64,000 nucleotides of DNA from Caldifarciminota bacterium (lineage in GTDB: Bacteria; Hydrothermota; UBA3073): contig JAUWGP010000011.1 of the NCBI GenBank assembly GCA_030606335.1, positions 1-64,000 of the forward strand, read 5' to 3'. Position 1 is the first letter of the stretch; every line of letters starts with the position of its first letter. A program made the translations under genes and the position numbers. A model generated the notes under the pieces. It saw nothing but the letters and a program-made list of their open reading frames with translations, searched no databases and was not told the DNA's origin. This document shows, one piece after another, positions 51,703 through 59,975 of this stretch.

Positions 51703-51757
51703 GGAGTGCAATAGCTTGCTATTGCATATCAATTGCATCACCAAGGTGATGCACTCC
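51703..51757. repeat. two-hairpin palindromic element
   Basis: GGAG-TGCAATAGCTTGCTATTGCA-TATCAAT-TGCATCACCAAGGTGATGCA-CTCC. Confidence 0.9.
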
Positions 51758-51792
51758 TTTTAAAAAACAACAATTACCCGATAATATTTACA

Positions 51793-53655
51793 TCAATCCA
51801 GTAACACTTCCCTTAATTCATCCAAACCATCAGCTGTAAGCCACCTTTCCAGAAATCCAGGGATATCAGTCCGTCTTGCAAGCTCAGCAAGAAAGCGTAA
51901 ATGCATGCGAGGATTGTCTATTGAACCAACCAGGATAAATGCGGCATATATTAGAGAGTCAGCCCCTGGCAGATAAAAGCCAGTACGGGAACGTACTATA
52001 ACTAACTCATGGTGGTCTATACCTGATAAGCGAACATGAGGAAGTGCTATACCTGCTTCAGACGGTGTCTTGCCGGGTCCACTGCAATCTAAAAGACCAC
52101 GACGAATATCAATATCAAAACCCCCGAAACGCTCTGCCAACAAATCGGATGCACTAATTATAATTTCATCCCATCTCGTATCGGGTCCTACATCAAGGAT
52201 AGAGGCTCGAATAACAACCTCTTTATAGGGGTCATCTGACCGCAGACCCTTCTCTTTTAAAATTTCCCTCAGCTCACGCTCCAGACCGAGTTTAGAAGCA
52301 TCACGACGAAGTAAATTTGCAACACGTTCTGCTACGTGCACTATAGCACCAGAACCCGTTACCCTGGAACGTGCATAACAAAAATACCAACCAAGACCAA
52401 GTAAAACTACACCAGCTGTGAATAACAATGAGATTTTTCCTAACAGGGGAATCAAAACAAGAGAAACTATTATACCCATAATTTGAACCCATGGATAACC
52501 AGGTGAGCGAAACCCGGGATCATACGACTTTATCTTGCTTTCACGCATTAAAATTACAGAAATATTAATAAAAGCGAATACCAGTAACTGAAAACTACCA
52601 GCTAATTTAGCGATATTTTCTACATCGAGAAATACGATTACAAGGAGTATTACAATCGATGTTAAAATAATAGAGTTTAATGGAGAACGAAATCGACCCA
52701 CACGAGATAAAGAAGATGGTACTACACCATCACGCCCCATTGCTAATATATAACGGGAGGCAGACAGGATGCCAGCATTACCCGTGGTAGCAAAGGCAAG
52801 GATAGCAGCAATGCTGACTATAATAACTCCTGTACCCCCAAGAAAAAGAGAAGCTGCTGTCTCTACAGGTGTCAGGTTATGATATAACCTACCTGCAGGT
52901 ACTACACCAACAATCACCAGTGTACCTAAGGTGTAAATTGTTATTGCAGTAAATAGTGAAAGTAACATGCCAAGAGGAATATTTCGCTCAGGATTCTTAA
53001 TCTCTTCTGAGATACTGGAAATCTTGGTTAAACCGATATAAGAGACAAATACAAATCCTGCTGTTCCAATAACTGATACACCACCGAATGGCACAAATGG
53101 AGTAAAATTAGCTGTATCTATATGAAATAGACCGCGGCCTATAAAGTAAATCAGGCAACCTATAAGTACAACCACCATCAAGACCTGCAACCGTGCAGCC
53201 TCTCGTGCTCCGAATATGTTGAGTATTGTAAACAAAATACATCCAGAAATAGCAACTGGCTTAATAGGTAATCCTATAAAATATACAAGATAGGCTGCTA
53301 ACCCCACGATAGCAAAACTACTCTTAAGAATAAGACTCAACCATGCACCAACTCCATCAATCACCCCAAAAAGAGGACCCAGACTTCGGCTCGTAAAATA
53401 ATATGTACCGCCAGCACGAGGCATCCCAGTGGATAGCTCAGCCTTGCTTAAAAGTGCTGGTAATATCAATATGCCTGATAATAAATAGGCAATTATAACC
53501 GCAGGTCCAGCCTTTGCTGCGGCAAGCCCGGGTAAAAGGAAGAAGCCTGAACTCACCATTGCACCTGTGCTGATAGCAAAGACATCAAGCAAAGATAACT
53601 GCTTTTTTAGACGCCTAAATTTTAACAACTTAGCCATAACTTTATCTGTACTCAC
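51793..53655 (-). CDS. APC-family amino acid permease fused to C-terminal PTS EIIA-like domain
   Basis: FAISTGAMVSSGFFLLPGLAAAKAGPA (APC); C-terminal GKTPSEAGIALPHVRLSGIDHHELVIVRS (EIIA). Confidence 0.85.
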   Translation of the reverse strand: MSTDKVMAKLLKFRRLKKQLSLLDVFAISTGAMVSSGFFLLPGLAAAKAGPAVIIAYLLSGILILPALLSKAELSTGMPRAGGTYYFTSRSLGPLFGVIDGVGAWLSLILKSSFAIVGLAAYLVYFIGLPIKPVAISGCILFTILNIFGAREAARLQVLMVVVLIGCLIYFIGRGLFHIDTANFTPFVPFGGVSVIGTAGFVFVSYIGLTKISSISEEIKNPERNIPLGMLLSLFTAITIYTLGTLVIVGVVPAGRLYHNLTPVETAASLFLGGTGVIIVSIAAILAFATTGNAGILSASRYILAMGRDGVVPSSLSRVGRFRSPLNSIILTSIVILLVIVFLDVENIAKLAGSFQLLVFAFINISVILMRESKIKSYDPGFRSPGYPWVQIMGIIVSLVLIPLLGKISLLFTAGVVLLGLGWYFCYARSRVTGSGAIVHVAERVANLLRRDASKLGLERELREILKEKGLRSDDPYKEVVIRASILDVGPDTRWDEIIISASDLLAERFGGFDIDIRRGLLDCSGPGKTPSEAGIALPHVRLSGIDHHELVIVRSRTGFYLPGADSLIYAAFILVGSIDNPRMHLRFLAELARRTDIPGFLERWLTADGLDELREVLLD

Positions 53656-53680
53656 TATTAACTTCTAATATACGCTTTCT

Positions 53681-53709
53681 ATTATAAATGAAAAAAGCCT
53701 AAATGTCAA
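53681..53709 (-). promoter_or_regulatory. consensus promoter TTGACA-17bp-TATAAT toward the permease
   Basis: ATTATA 53681-53686; TGTCAA 53704-53709. Confidence 0.8.
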
Positions 53710-53745
53710 GAAAAAACAAACGTAAGTAACTCTCTGCTTTTTTGC

Positions 53746-53774
53746 TTGACAAAAACCCTTAAATATGGTATAAT
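53746..53774 (+). promoter_or_regulatory. consensus promoter TTGACA-17bp-TATAAT toward the M16 peptidase
   Basis: TTGACA 53746-53751; TATAAT 53769-53774. Confidence 0.85.
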
Positions 53775-53805
53775 CTACGCACATTAAAATATAACTTCCA
53801 TAATA

Positions 53806-53830
53806 TGCATCGACATGGTCGATGCACTCC
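53806..53830. repeat. single-hairpin version of the GGAGTGCA/TGCACTCC element in a 5' UTR
   Basis: TGCATCGAC-ATG-GTCGATGCA-CTCC. Confidence 0.8.
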
Positions 53831-53844
53831 ATAGAGGAGTTCTC

Positions 53845-55065
53845 ATGAAGACTTGTCTTGACAACGGGTTGAGATTGGTTAATGAAGAGGTAAAAGGTGT
53901 AAGGTCTGTGTCACTCGGAATTGCATTCCAAACAGGCTCTGTGCACGAGGATAAAAGGCAGTCTGGTATATCACACCTTATAGAACATATGCTTTTCAAG
54001 GGTACTCCGAAAAGAGATGCCTACAGGATAGCAGTTGAGGCTGATTCTCTGGGTGCTGAGCTTAACGGCTTTACAACAAAGGAATTTACCTACTACTATG
54101 CAAGATTTCTTGACCAACATTTAGAGAAGGTTTGGGACATACTTACAGATATAATACTCAATCCTTCATTCAACAGGGAAGATTTAGAAAAAGAAAAGGG
54201 TGTGGTTATTGAAGAAATAAGAAACTCAAAAGATTCCCCTGAAGAGGAAGTCTTCCGACAGTTATCGAACTGTCTCTATTCCGGTCATCCCATCTCATCT
54301 CCTATATTAGGGCAAGAGGATACCGTAAGGAAAATAGAAAGAAAAAATCTAATCGAATTCAAAAATAAAAGATATTGTGGCAACAATGCAATAGTGGCTG
54401 CTTCTGGAAAACTCTCTTTTGATAGGATAAAGGAACTTGTTGCCTCAACACTTACATCGCTTCCCAATAATGTACAGAAAACAACCTCAAAACCATTTCC
54501 AGAAGAGACTATAAAATTCAAGGAGAAGAAAAAAAAGGACATATCACAGGCTCATATTGCAATAGGAAGAAGGACCTTCAAATATAACTCACCTTACAGA
54601 TATCCGGCACTCATCCTAAACACCCTTTTGGGCGGTTCAATGAGTTCGCGTCTTTTTCAACGTCTACGTGAGACAGAAGGACTTGCATATAATATATTCT
54701 CATTTCTTCAATTCTTTAGTAATACTGGAATCATGGGAATATATCTCGCAACAAATCCTTCAAAACAGAAAAAAGCGATCGGTTTAGTTTTTGAGGAATT
54801 AAAAAGATTAACAAAAGATGGATTGAATAAGAACGAGCTAAAGAACACCAAAGAGCACTTGAAAGGGGGATTTATACTTGGGCTTGAATCAACAGTTAAT
54901 AGAATGGTAAGAATACTGAAAGAGGAAATGTATCTCCAAAAGGAAATTTCAATTGATGAGATACTGCAGTCGATTGAAAATGTGAAAGAGGATGAGGTTA
55001 TATATCTTGCGAGAGAGTTCTTCAACAAAGACCAATTCGCAGTCTCGATAGTTTCGCCAGAATAG
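53845..55065 (+). CDS. M16 (insulinase-like) zinc peptidase
   Basis: HLIEHMLFKGT (HxxEH); start at MKTCLDNGLRLV with GAGGAG upstream rather than ORF start 53815. Confidence 0.92.
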   Translation: MKTCLDNGLRLVNEEVKGVRSVSLGIAFQTGSVHEDKRQSGISHLIEHMLFKGTPKRDAYRIAVEADSLGAELNGFTTKEFTYYYARFLDQHLEKVWDILTDIILNPSFNREDLEKEKGVVIEEIRNSKDSPEEEVFRQLSNCLYSGHPISSPILGQEDTVRKIERKNLIEFKNKRYCGNNAIVAASGKLSFDRIKELVASTLTSLPNNVQKTTSKPFPEETIKFKEKKKKDISQAHIAIGRRTFKYNSPYRYPALILNTLLGGSMSSRLFQRLRETEGLAYNIFSFLQFFSNTGIMGIYLATNPSKQKKAIGLVFEELKRLTKDGLNKNELKNTKEHLKGGFILGLESTVNRMVRILKEEMYLQKEISIDEILQSIENVKEDEVIYLAREFFNKDQFAVSIVSPE

Positions 55066-55121
55066 ATACCTTTATTCTCTTTATCCGTAGTCTAAAGTCT
55101 TTTTCTCTAATCTTATCATTC

Positions 55122-55958
55122 ATGTTAAATATGAAGATAGACGTCGCTGATATAGAAAAAAGAATAGGGATACAGCTATTATTTGATTTTAAAAGCCCTG
55201 AAAATGCACTTAAATATTCATTAAATCATGGGTTTGCTGCCATTGAGCTCAATATGTCATCCCCGGCATTCTTCCCTGAAAATATAAACAAAAATTCACG
55301 AAAGTTCCTTTCTTCATCACAAATTCCAATCCTGTTACATGCACCTGATGGACTTTCATTTTTTAATCTTCATAATAAACCACTTGAGGCAATAGTAGAT
55401 AGGCTTTGTGAGATTATAGACTTTGCAGATGAGATTAAAGCAAGATGTGTTACCATACATCTTGGCTCCTCATATCGTATATCAGTGAGTGGAAAGCTTA
55501 CACTTATACATGAATTCTTTCCACAAGAATACGAATATGCGCTAAGGTCTTCTCTAACGAGATTATCAGAATATGCAAAGGATAAGACATTCCTATGTGT
55601 AGAGAATACATCTGGTTCAAGATATGATTTATCCAAGAAGGTATTGAGAGACTTTCTAAATAAAGAGCAGTTATACCTTACATGGGATATTGGACATACT
55701 AACGAGCTGAAAGGTAATGAAAAAATAAAAGAAATCGAGTTTATGCAAGATTACTTACATCTTATAAGAAACTGCCATCTCCATGATAATCATGGAGAAT
55801 GGGATGAACATAATATAATAGGCGAAGGAGACATAGACTTCCTCTTCTATCTGTCAAAACTTGTAAATCTTGATATATACTTTATAATAGAGGTGAGACC
55901 AAAAGAGCGTGCGATTGAATCATACAGGAGACTAAAGCAAATGCTGCAAAGTCAATAA
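55122..55958 (+). CDS. sugar phosphate isomerase/epimerase-like TIM barrel (AP endonuclease 2 family)
   Basis: CVTIHLGSS; CVENTSGS; LTWDIGHTNELKG; CHLHDNHGEWDEHNIIGEGDIDF. Confidence 0.82.
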   Translation: MLNMKIDVADIEKRIGIQLLFDFKSPENALKYSLNHGFAAIELNMSSPAFFPENINKNSRKFLSSSQIPILLHAPDGLSFFNLHNKPLEAIVDRLCEIIDFADEIKARCVTIHLGSSYRISVSGKLTLIHEFFPQEYEYALRSSLTRLSEYAKDKTFLCVENTSGSRYDLSKKVLRDFLNKEQLYLTWDIGHTNELKGNEKIKEIEFMQDYLHLIRNCHLHDNHGEWDEHNIIGEGDIDFLFYLSKLVNLDIYFIIEVRPKERAIESYRRLKQMLQSQ

Positions 55959-55978
55959 TACACCCACCCTCTTTTTCC

Positions 55979-56007
55979 TTGACTTTTTTTACATTTTATG
56001 ATATAAT
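55979..56007 (+). promoter_or_regulatory. promoter TTGACT-17bp-TATAAT
   Basis: TTGACT 55979-55984; TATAAT 56002-56007; starts a ~730-nt non-coding stretch before 56744. Confidence 0.7.
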
Positions 56008-56077
56008 AAGCGACAGAATATCAATTTAAAAATATTTAGTAGTGTTAAATAGAACATAAAACCACAGAAGTCATTCA

Positions 56078-56139
56078 CCCCGTTAGATAGTATCCCATTA
56101 GATAGCGAGCATCTCACGGGACAAGAACATCTAACAGGG
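56078..56139 (-). repeat. 62-bp TIR element, diverged copy (CCCCGTTAGAT/ATCTAACAGGG)
   Basis: same 62-bp length and same flanking GGTGAAT...TCTGTGGTTT as 6044 copy. Confidence 0.8.
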
Positions 56140-56344
56140 CAGGGAGTAAAGATTAATTCTCTGTGTTCTCCAAATAGGTATGTTTTTAATTCCACAGGGA
56201 TTTAAAGAGATTGAAAGAGATTTTTTACACCAAAAATATCCTTTTCTCTTAAATTTTCTTTCAATCAATGTTTTAATTAATAAATTTTAATATAGAAATA
56301 TTAAAAAAAGGGATAGAGAGATTGGTATTATAAGAGGTCATTCA

Positions 56345-56373
56345 CCCCGTTAGATAGTAAACATCTAACAGGG
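56345..56373 (-). repeat. 29-bp internally deleted TIR element
   Basis: CCCCGTTAGATAGTAAACATCTAACAGGG. Confidence 0.75.
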
Positions 56374-56497
56374 CAAGGAGGGGAGAAAGGAGAAGAGAGA
56401 TGAGTAATGAGAGAGAAGGGATAGAGGATTTCTCACCCTTCGCTTTTCTCAAACTGCTTTCTGTGGTTAGTTTTTTGACAATACTATTATTTTGGTA

Positions 56498-56720
56498 GTG
56501 TAAAAAATAGTATGAAAGGTTATGAAAGTAAAAATGTAGGGGTTCGATTTATCGAACCCGCAAAAGAAACGGGTCGGATACCCGCCCGATGGTAGACGGG
56601 AATCCGACACCTACAAGAATCAGGGGGAAGCAAGCAAAAATTAGATAACTGCTTTTAAAATTGTAGGTTATTCGTTAGCTAACGAATTAGAAGAAAATAG
56701 GCAAAAGTTTTTGACAATAC
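56498..56720 (+). repeat. dispersed ~0.22-kb composite palindromic element, copy 2 (upstream of ppiD-like gene)
   Basis: near-identical reverse complement of 15673-15947. Confidence 0.9.
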
Positions 56721-56743
56721 CGTAATTAATAATAGGAGGATAT

Positions 56744-58453
56744 ATGATACAAAGATTGAGAAAACAGATTACCGTCTTCTTGTGGTTTGCCGTAGCAATA
56801 TTTGTTGCATTCATCTTCTTTCAATGGGGTATGCGATTTGCCAGCTCTCGATCAATGACACAACTACAGAAAGGGGTTATAGCAGAGGTAAATGGTAAAG
56901 AAATCTCTTCTATTGCCTATAGCAATCTCGTAAGAAATTACATGGAGATGGGCTATACTGAGGATGAGGCATCAGATTCGGCATTCAATACACTTGTTGA
57001 GGCAACAATCTTAAGAGATTATTACCAAAAGGTTGGACTAACCCCCAGTGATAAGGAGGTTGTAGATGCAATAAAGACCAATCCTCCCCCACAGATACTG
57101 CAGGACACAACCTTCTATACCAATGGGGAGTTTGATTACCTGAAGTATGCAGAATTATTTCAAAATCCTCAAAACATAAGATACTTTAGACAGTATGAAT
57201 CCTGGATAAGAGATATAATACCCAGACAACGACTCTATATGCAGGTACTCTCAACAGTACAACCTACAGCATCAATTAATGAATATTTTAAGAGAAATAC
57301 ACTGTTTACTGTAGAGTATGGAGAGATACACACAGAGGACATAATTGTTGATTTTGATGAAAGCGATTTGCAGGAATACTATGAGAGAGAAAAAGAGCTC
57401 TTTAAAAGACCTAAAGCTATACTCGTACAGTATGTTAAATTCAATCTATCAGCATCACTTGAAGATGAGAACATGCTAATAGAAGAAGCAACGGATATTA
57501 TATCACAACTACATTCAGGTGAATCGTTTGACACACTTGTTCTCCGTTTTTCTGACGATTCAAAAACCAAAAGAGAATTTGGCTATATCGGTTTTGTTAA
57601 AAGGGGTAAATTAAGCAACAAGCTTGAAAAGGCAATATTCTCAATGTCCAGGGATGACATATATGGTCCTATAAAAACAGAAGATGGAGTTTATATCTTT
57701 AAATGCCATAGTAGGACAAGAGATTCCGTTGAAATTTCTCAAATCTACCTGAGACTTGTTCCCTCTTATGAAACTATTGGTTTAGCTATGGATAATGCCT
57801 TCTCATTCATAGAACTTGCTCAGGAGAATGGATTCGAAAATGGAGCACAAGCTATGAACCTCGAACTTCAAGAAACCACATCTGAAGAATTAGATGGTTT
57901 TGATATATCAAACCTTCTTCTCACCTCAAAGATAGGCAAAATATCCCAGCCTATCCGCAGAAAAGATGGTATATATGTATGGACAAATAGAGGCACAATA
58001 CATGAAACAATACCACCCTTCAGTGAGATAAAAGAGGAAATTAAGGAAAGTTATTTAAAGGAGAAAAGGGAAGCGATTATAAAAACTATACTAATAGAAG
58101 TTAAAAATAATGTAGAAGATGGAACTATATTTAATAGAGCATTGAAAGACATTAAATATAAAAAGGTTGACAAATTCTCTATAGTAAATCCTCCAAGTTA
58201 TATGCCCACAGATCCCACATTTTATGGAGCAATTTGGGTAACCTCTGAAGGAAACGTAAGCAACCCGGTCATTGGAAAAGATGCTTGTTTTATAATTAAA
58301 TGTATAAAAAGAGAAGAACCAGAGATAGAAACAATACAGGAGAAATTTTCTGAGTTTCAGGTTGAGTTGTGGAAGGAAAGAAGAGATAAAGCATTTAATG
58401 AATGGCTCAAGTCCCAGATAGAATTATCAAAGATAGAAGACTATAGGTATTAA
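56744..58453 (+). CDS. PpiD/SurA-like periplasmic chaperone with parvulin PPIase domain(s)
   Basis: N-terminal TM VFLWFAVAIFVAFIFFQWG; SurA_N-like; DTLVLRFSDDSKTKREFGYIGFVKRGKLSNKLEKAIFSM. Confidence 0.87.
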   Translation: MIQRLRKQITVFLWFAVAIFVAFIFFQWGMRFASSRSMTQLQKGVIAEVNGKEISSIAYSNLVRNYMEMGYTEDEASDSAFNTLVEATILRDYYQKVGLTPSDKEVVDAIKTNPPPQILQDTTFYTNGEFDYLKYAELFQNPQNIRYFRQYESWIRDIIPRQRLYMQVLSTVQPTASINEYFKRNTLFTVEYGEIHTEDIIVDFDESDLQEYYEREKELFKRPKAILVQYVKFNLSASLEDENMLIEEATDIISQLHSGESFDTLVLRFSDDSKTKREFGYIGFVKRGKLSNKLEKAIFSMSRDDIYGPIKTEDGVYIFKCHSRTRDSVEISQIYLRLVPSYETIGLAMDNAFSFIELAQENGFENGAQAMNLELQETTSEELDGFDISNLLLTSKIGKISQPIRRKDGIYVWTNRGTIHETIPPFSEIKEEIKESYLKEKREAIIKTILIEVKNNVEDGTIFNRALKDIKYKKVDKFSIVNPPSYMPTDPTFYGAIWVTSEGNVSNPVIGKDACFIIKCIKREEPEIETIQEKFSEFQVELWKERRDKAFNEWLKSQIELSKIEDYRY

Positions 58454-58455
58454 AT

Positions 58456-58630
58456 AAATATCAAATATCAAAATGCAAAAATCAAAATGTCATATCAAAA
58501 ATCAAAGACTAAGACTATAGACTCAAGACCAAAGACAATGGACCTTTTTGTCTGTAGTCTTACCCACTTGTCGGCAGATAGATGTCTTATCTCTTTAGCC
58601 CGAATTTTTTCATTTTGATATTTGATATTT
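58456..58630. repeat. 20-bp perfect inverted repeats flanking 135 bp
   Basis: AAATATCAAATATCAAAATG 58456-58475 and CATTTTGATATTTGATATTT 58611-58630. Confidence 0.85.
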
Positions 58631-58641
58631 GCATTTATCAT

Positions 58642-58715
58642 GCCCCTGTAGCTCAGTGGATAGAGCACCGGTCTTCGGAACCGGGTTGGCGAGAGTTCGA
58701 ATCCCTCCAGGGGCA
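58642..58715 (+). tRNA. tRNA-Arg (anticodon TCG)
   Basis: GCCCCTG TA GCTC-AGTGGATA-GAGC ... CCGGT-CTTCGGA-ACCGG ... GAGAG? GTTCGAATC ... CAGGGGC A. Confidence 0.93.
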
Positions 58716-58769
58716 GGGTGAAAAAAGGAATAATTTTTTAGGCGATTATAAAACATCTGACACTAAGAT

Positions 58770-58817
58770 GGAGTGCATCACCTTGGTGATGCATGCAGTA
58801 GCAAGCTACTGCACTCC
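58770..58817. repeat. two-hairpin palindromic element
   Basis: GGAG-TGCATCACCTTGGTGATGCA-TGCAGTAGCAAGCTACTGCA-CTCC. Confidence 0.92.
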
Positions 58818-58932
58818 AAACATTCATTATAAACAAAAATAGTATTGCATGGTGTCAGGAGTTACATCCTGAGGCAATAAAAGTAAGATTTAGTGTCAAA
58901 ACTTTTATAATTACCTTGATTTTATATTTATT

Positions 58933-59607
58933 ATGGATACAAGGTTAGGACATAGGAAGAGACTGCGAGATAAATTTATTATGTCAGGACTATTAGGGTT
59001 GCATGATTATGAGATTGTAGAACTCTTACTAACCCTTGGTACTCCGAGAAAGGATTGTAAACAAGAAGCAAAGATACTTATAAAAAAATTCAAGACATTG
59101 CGTGGTGTTATAGAGGGAGAACCTGATGAGCTACGGAGGGTATGTGGTATAGGTCCTAAAAATATCTTCGGTATAAGATTAATAAAAGAGGTAACAGAAA
59201 GATATCTCAAAGATAAAATTTTAAAGAATGATGTTTATAAAAATCCACAGGATGTATTTGACTATCTATATGTTTCAATGAGAGGTATTAAAAAAGAGGT
59301 CTTCAAAATTCTTTTTTTAGATATCAAAAACAGGCTGCTTGATATAGATAATCTATTTAATGGAACAGTCAACTCATCAGCTGTTTATCCCAGGGAAATT
59401 GTAAAAACTGCTTTAAAAAAGAACGCAAGTTCTGTCATTCTCGTACACAACCATCCATCAGGAGACCCAACCCCATCACCTGAAGACAAAACGATAACTC
59501 AAGATGTTGTAAATGCACTTAACCCGGTAGATATCAGGGTTTTGGACCATATTATAATTGGAGATAATAAATACTTCAGCTTTGCATCTGAGAAATTGCT
59601 TGATTAA
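58933..59607 (+). CDS. radC: RadC family (JAB/MPN domain) protein
   Basis: HNHPSGDPTPSPEDKTITQDV; DHIIIGDNKYFSFA. Confidence 0.93.
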   Translation: MDTRLGHRKRLRDKFIMSGLLGLHDYEIVELLLTLGTPRKDCKQEAKILIKKFKTLRGVIEGEPDELRRVCGIGPKNIFGIRLIKEVTERYLKDKILKNDVYKNPQDVFDYLYVSMRGIKKEVFKILFLDIKNRLLDIDNLFNGTVNSSAVYPREIVKTALKKNASSVILVHNHPSGDPTPSPEDKTITQDVVNALNPVDIRVLDHIIIGDNKYFSFASEKLLD

Positions 59608-59721
59608 CCGCAGAGAATAACCACAGAGGACACAGAGAACGTGGAGAAAAGAAACTCTTAATTTAACAGGGGTTTGTAAGAGAATTTTAAGGGATTAAGA
59701 AATACATAGAAAATAAACACA

Positions 59722-59738
59722 CCCCGCCTTTGGCGGGG
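59722..59738. repeat. CCCCGCC-TTT-GGCGGGG palindrome
   Basis: 7-bp stem; related to palindrome in miaB (62133-62145). Confidence 0.8.
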
Positions 59739-59975
59739 CAGGGAGGACACAGACAGGTAAAAACTTAAATATCAAGATGAAAAAAGCAAAGACTAACCAC
59801 AAAGGCACCAAGAACACGAAGAACGTAGGCATTAGGCAATAGTCATTGGGTCGATAGTAATTACCGACAGCACAAGAATATTTCTCAAGGAAAATATTGG
59901 TAATTGGAAATTTGACATTCTAACATTTGATTTTGATATTTAACTTTTGATTTTTTATTTTATATCGGGGGTTTT

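Noticed and set aside
51195-51760. Repeat-rich region considered as a CRISPR array
   Set aside because: Repeats are heterogeneous, palindromic and irregularly spaced, no cas genes nearby
58582-58842. 86-aa ORF (APVAQWIEHRSSEPGWREFESLQG...)
   Set aside because: Translation of the tRNA-Arg gene itself; a well-known spurious ORF type
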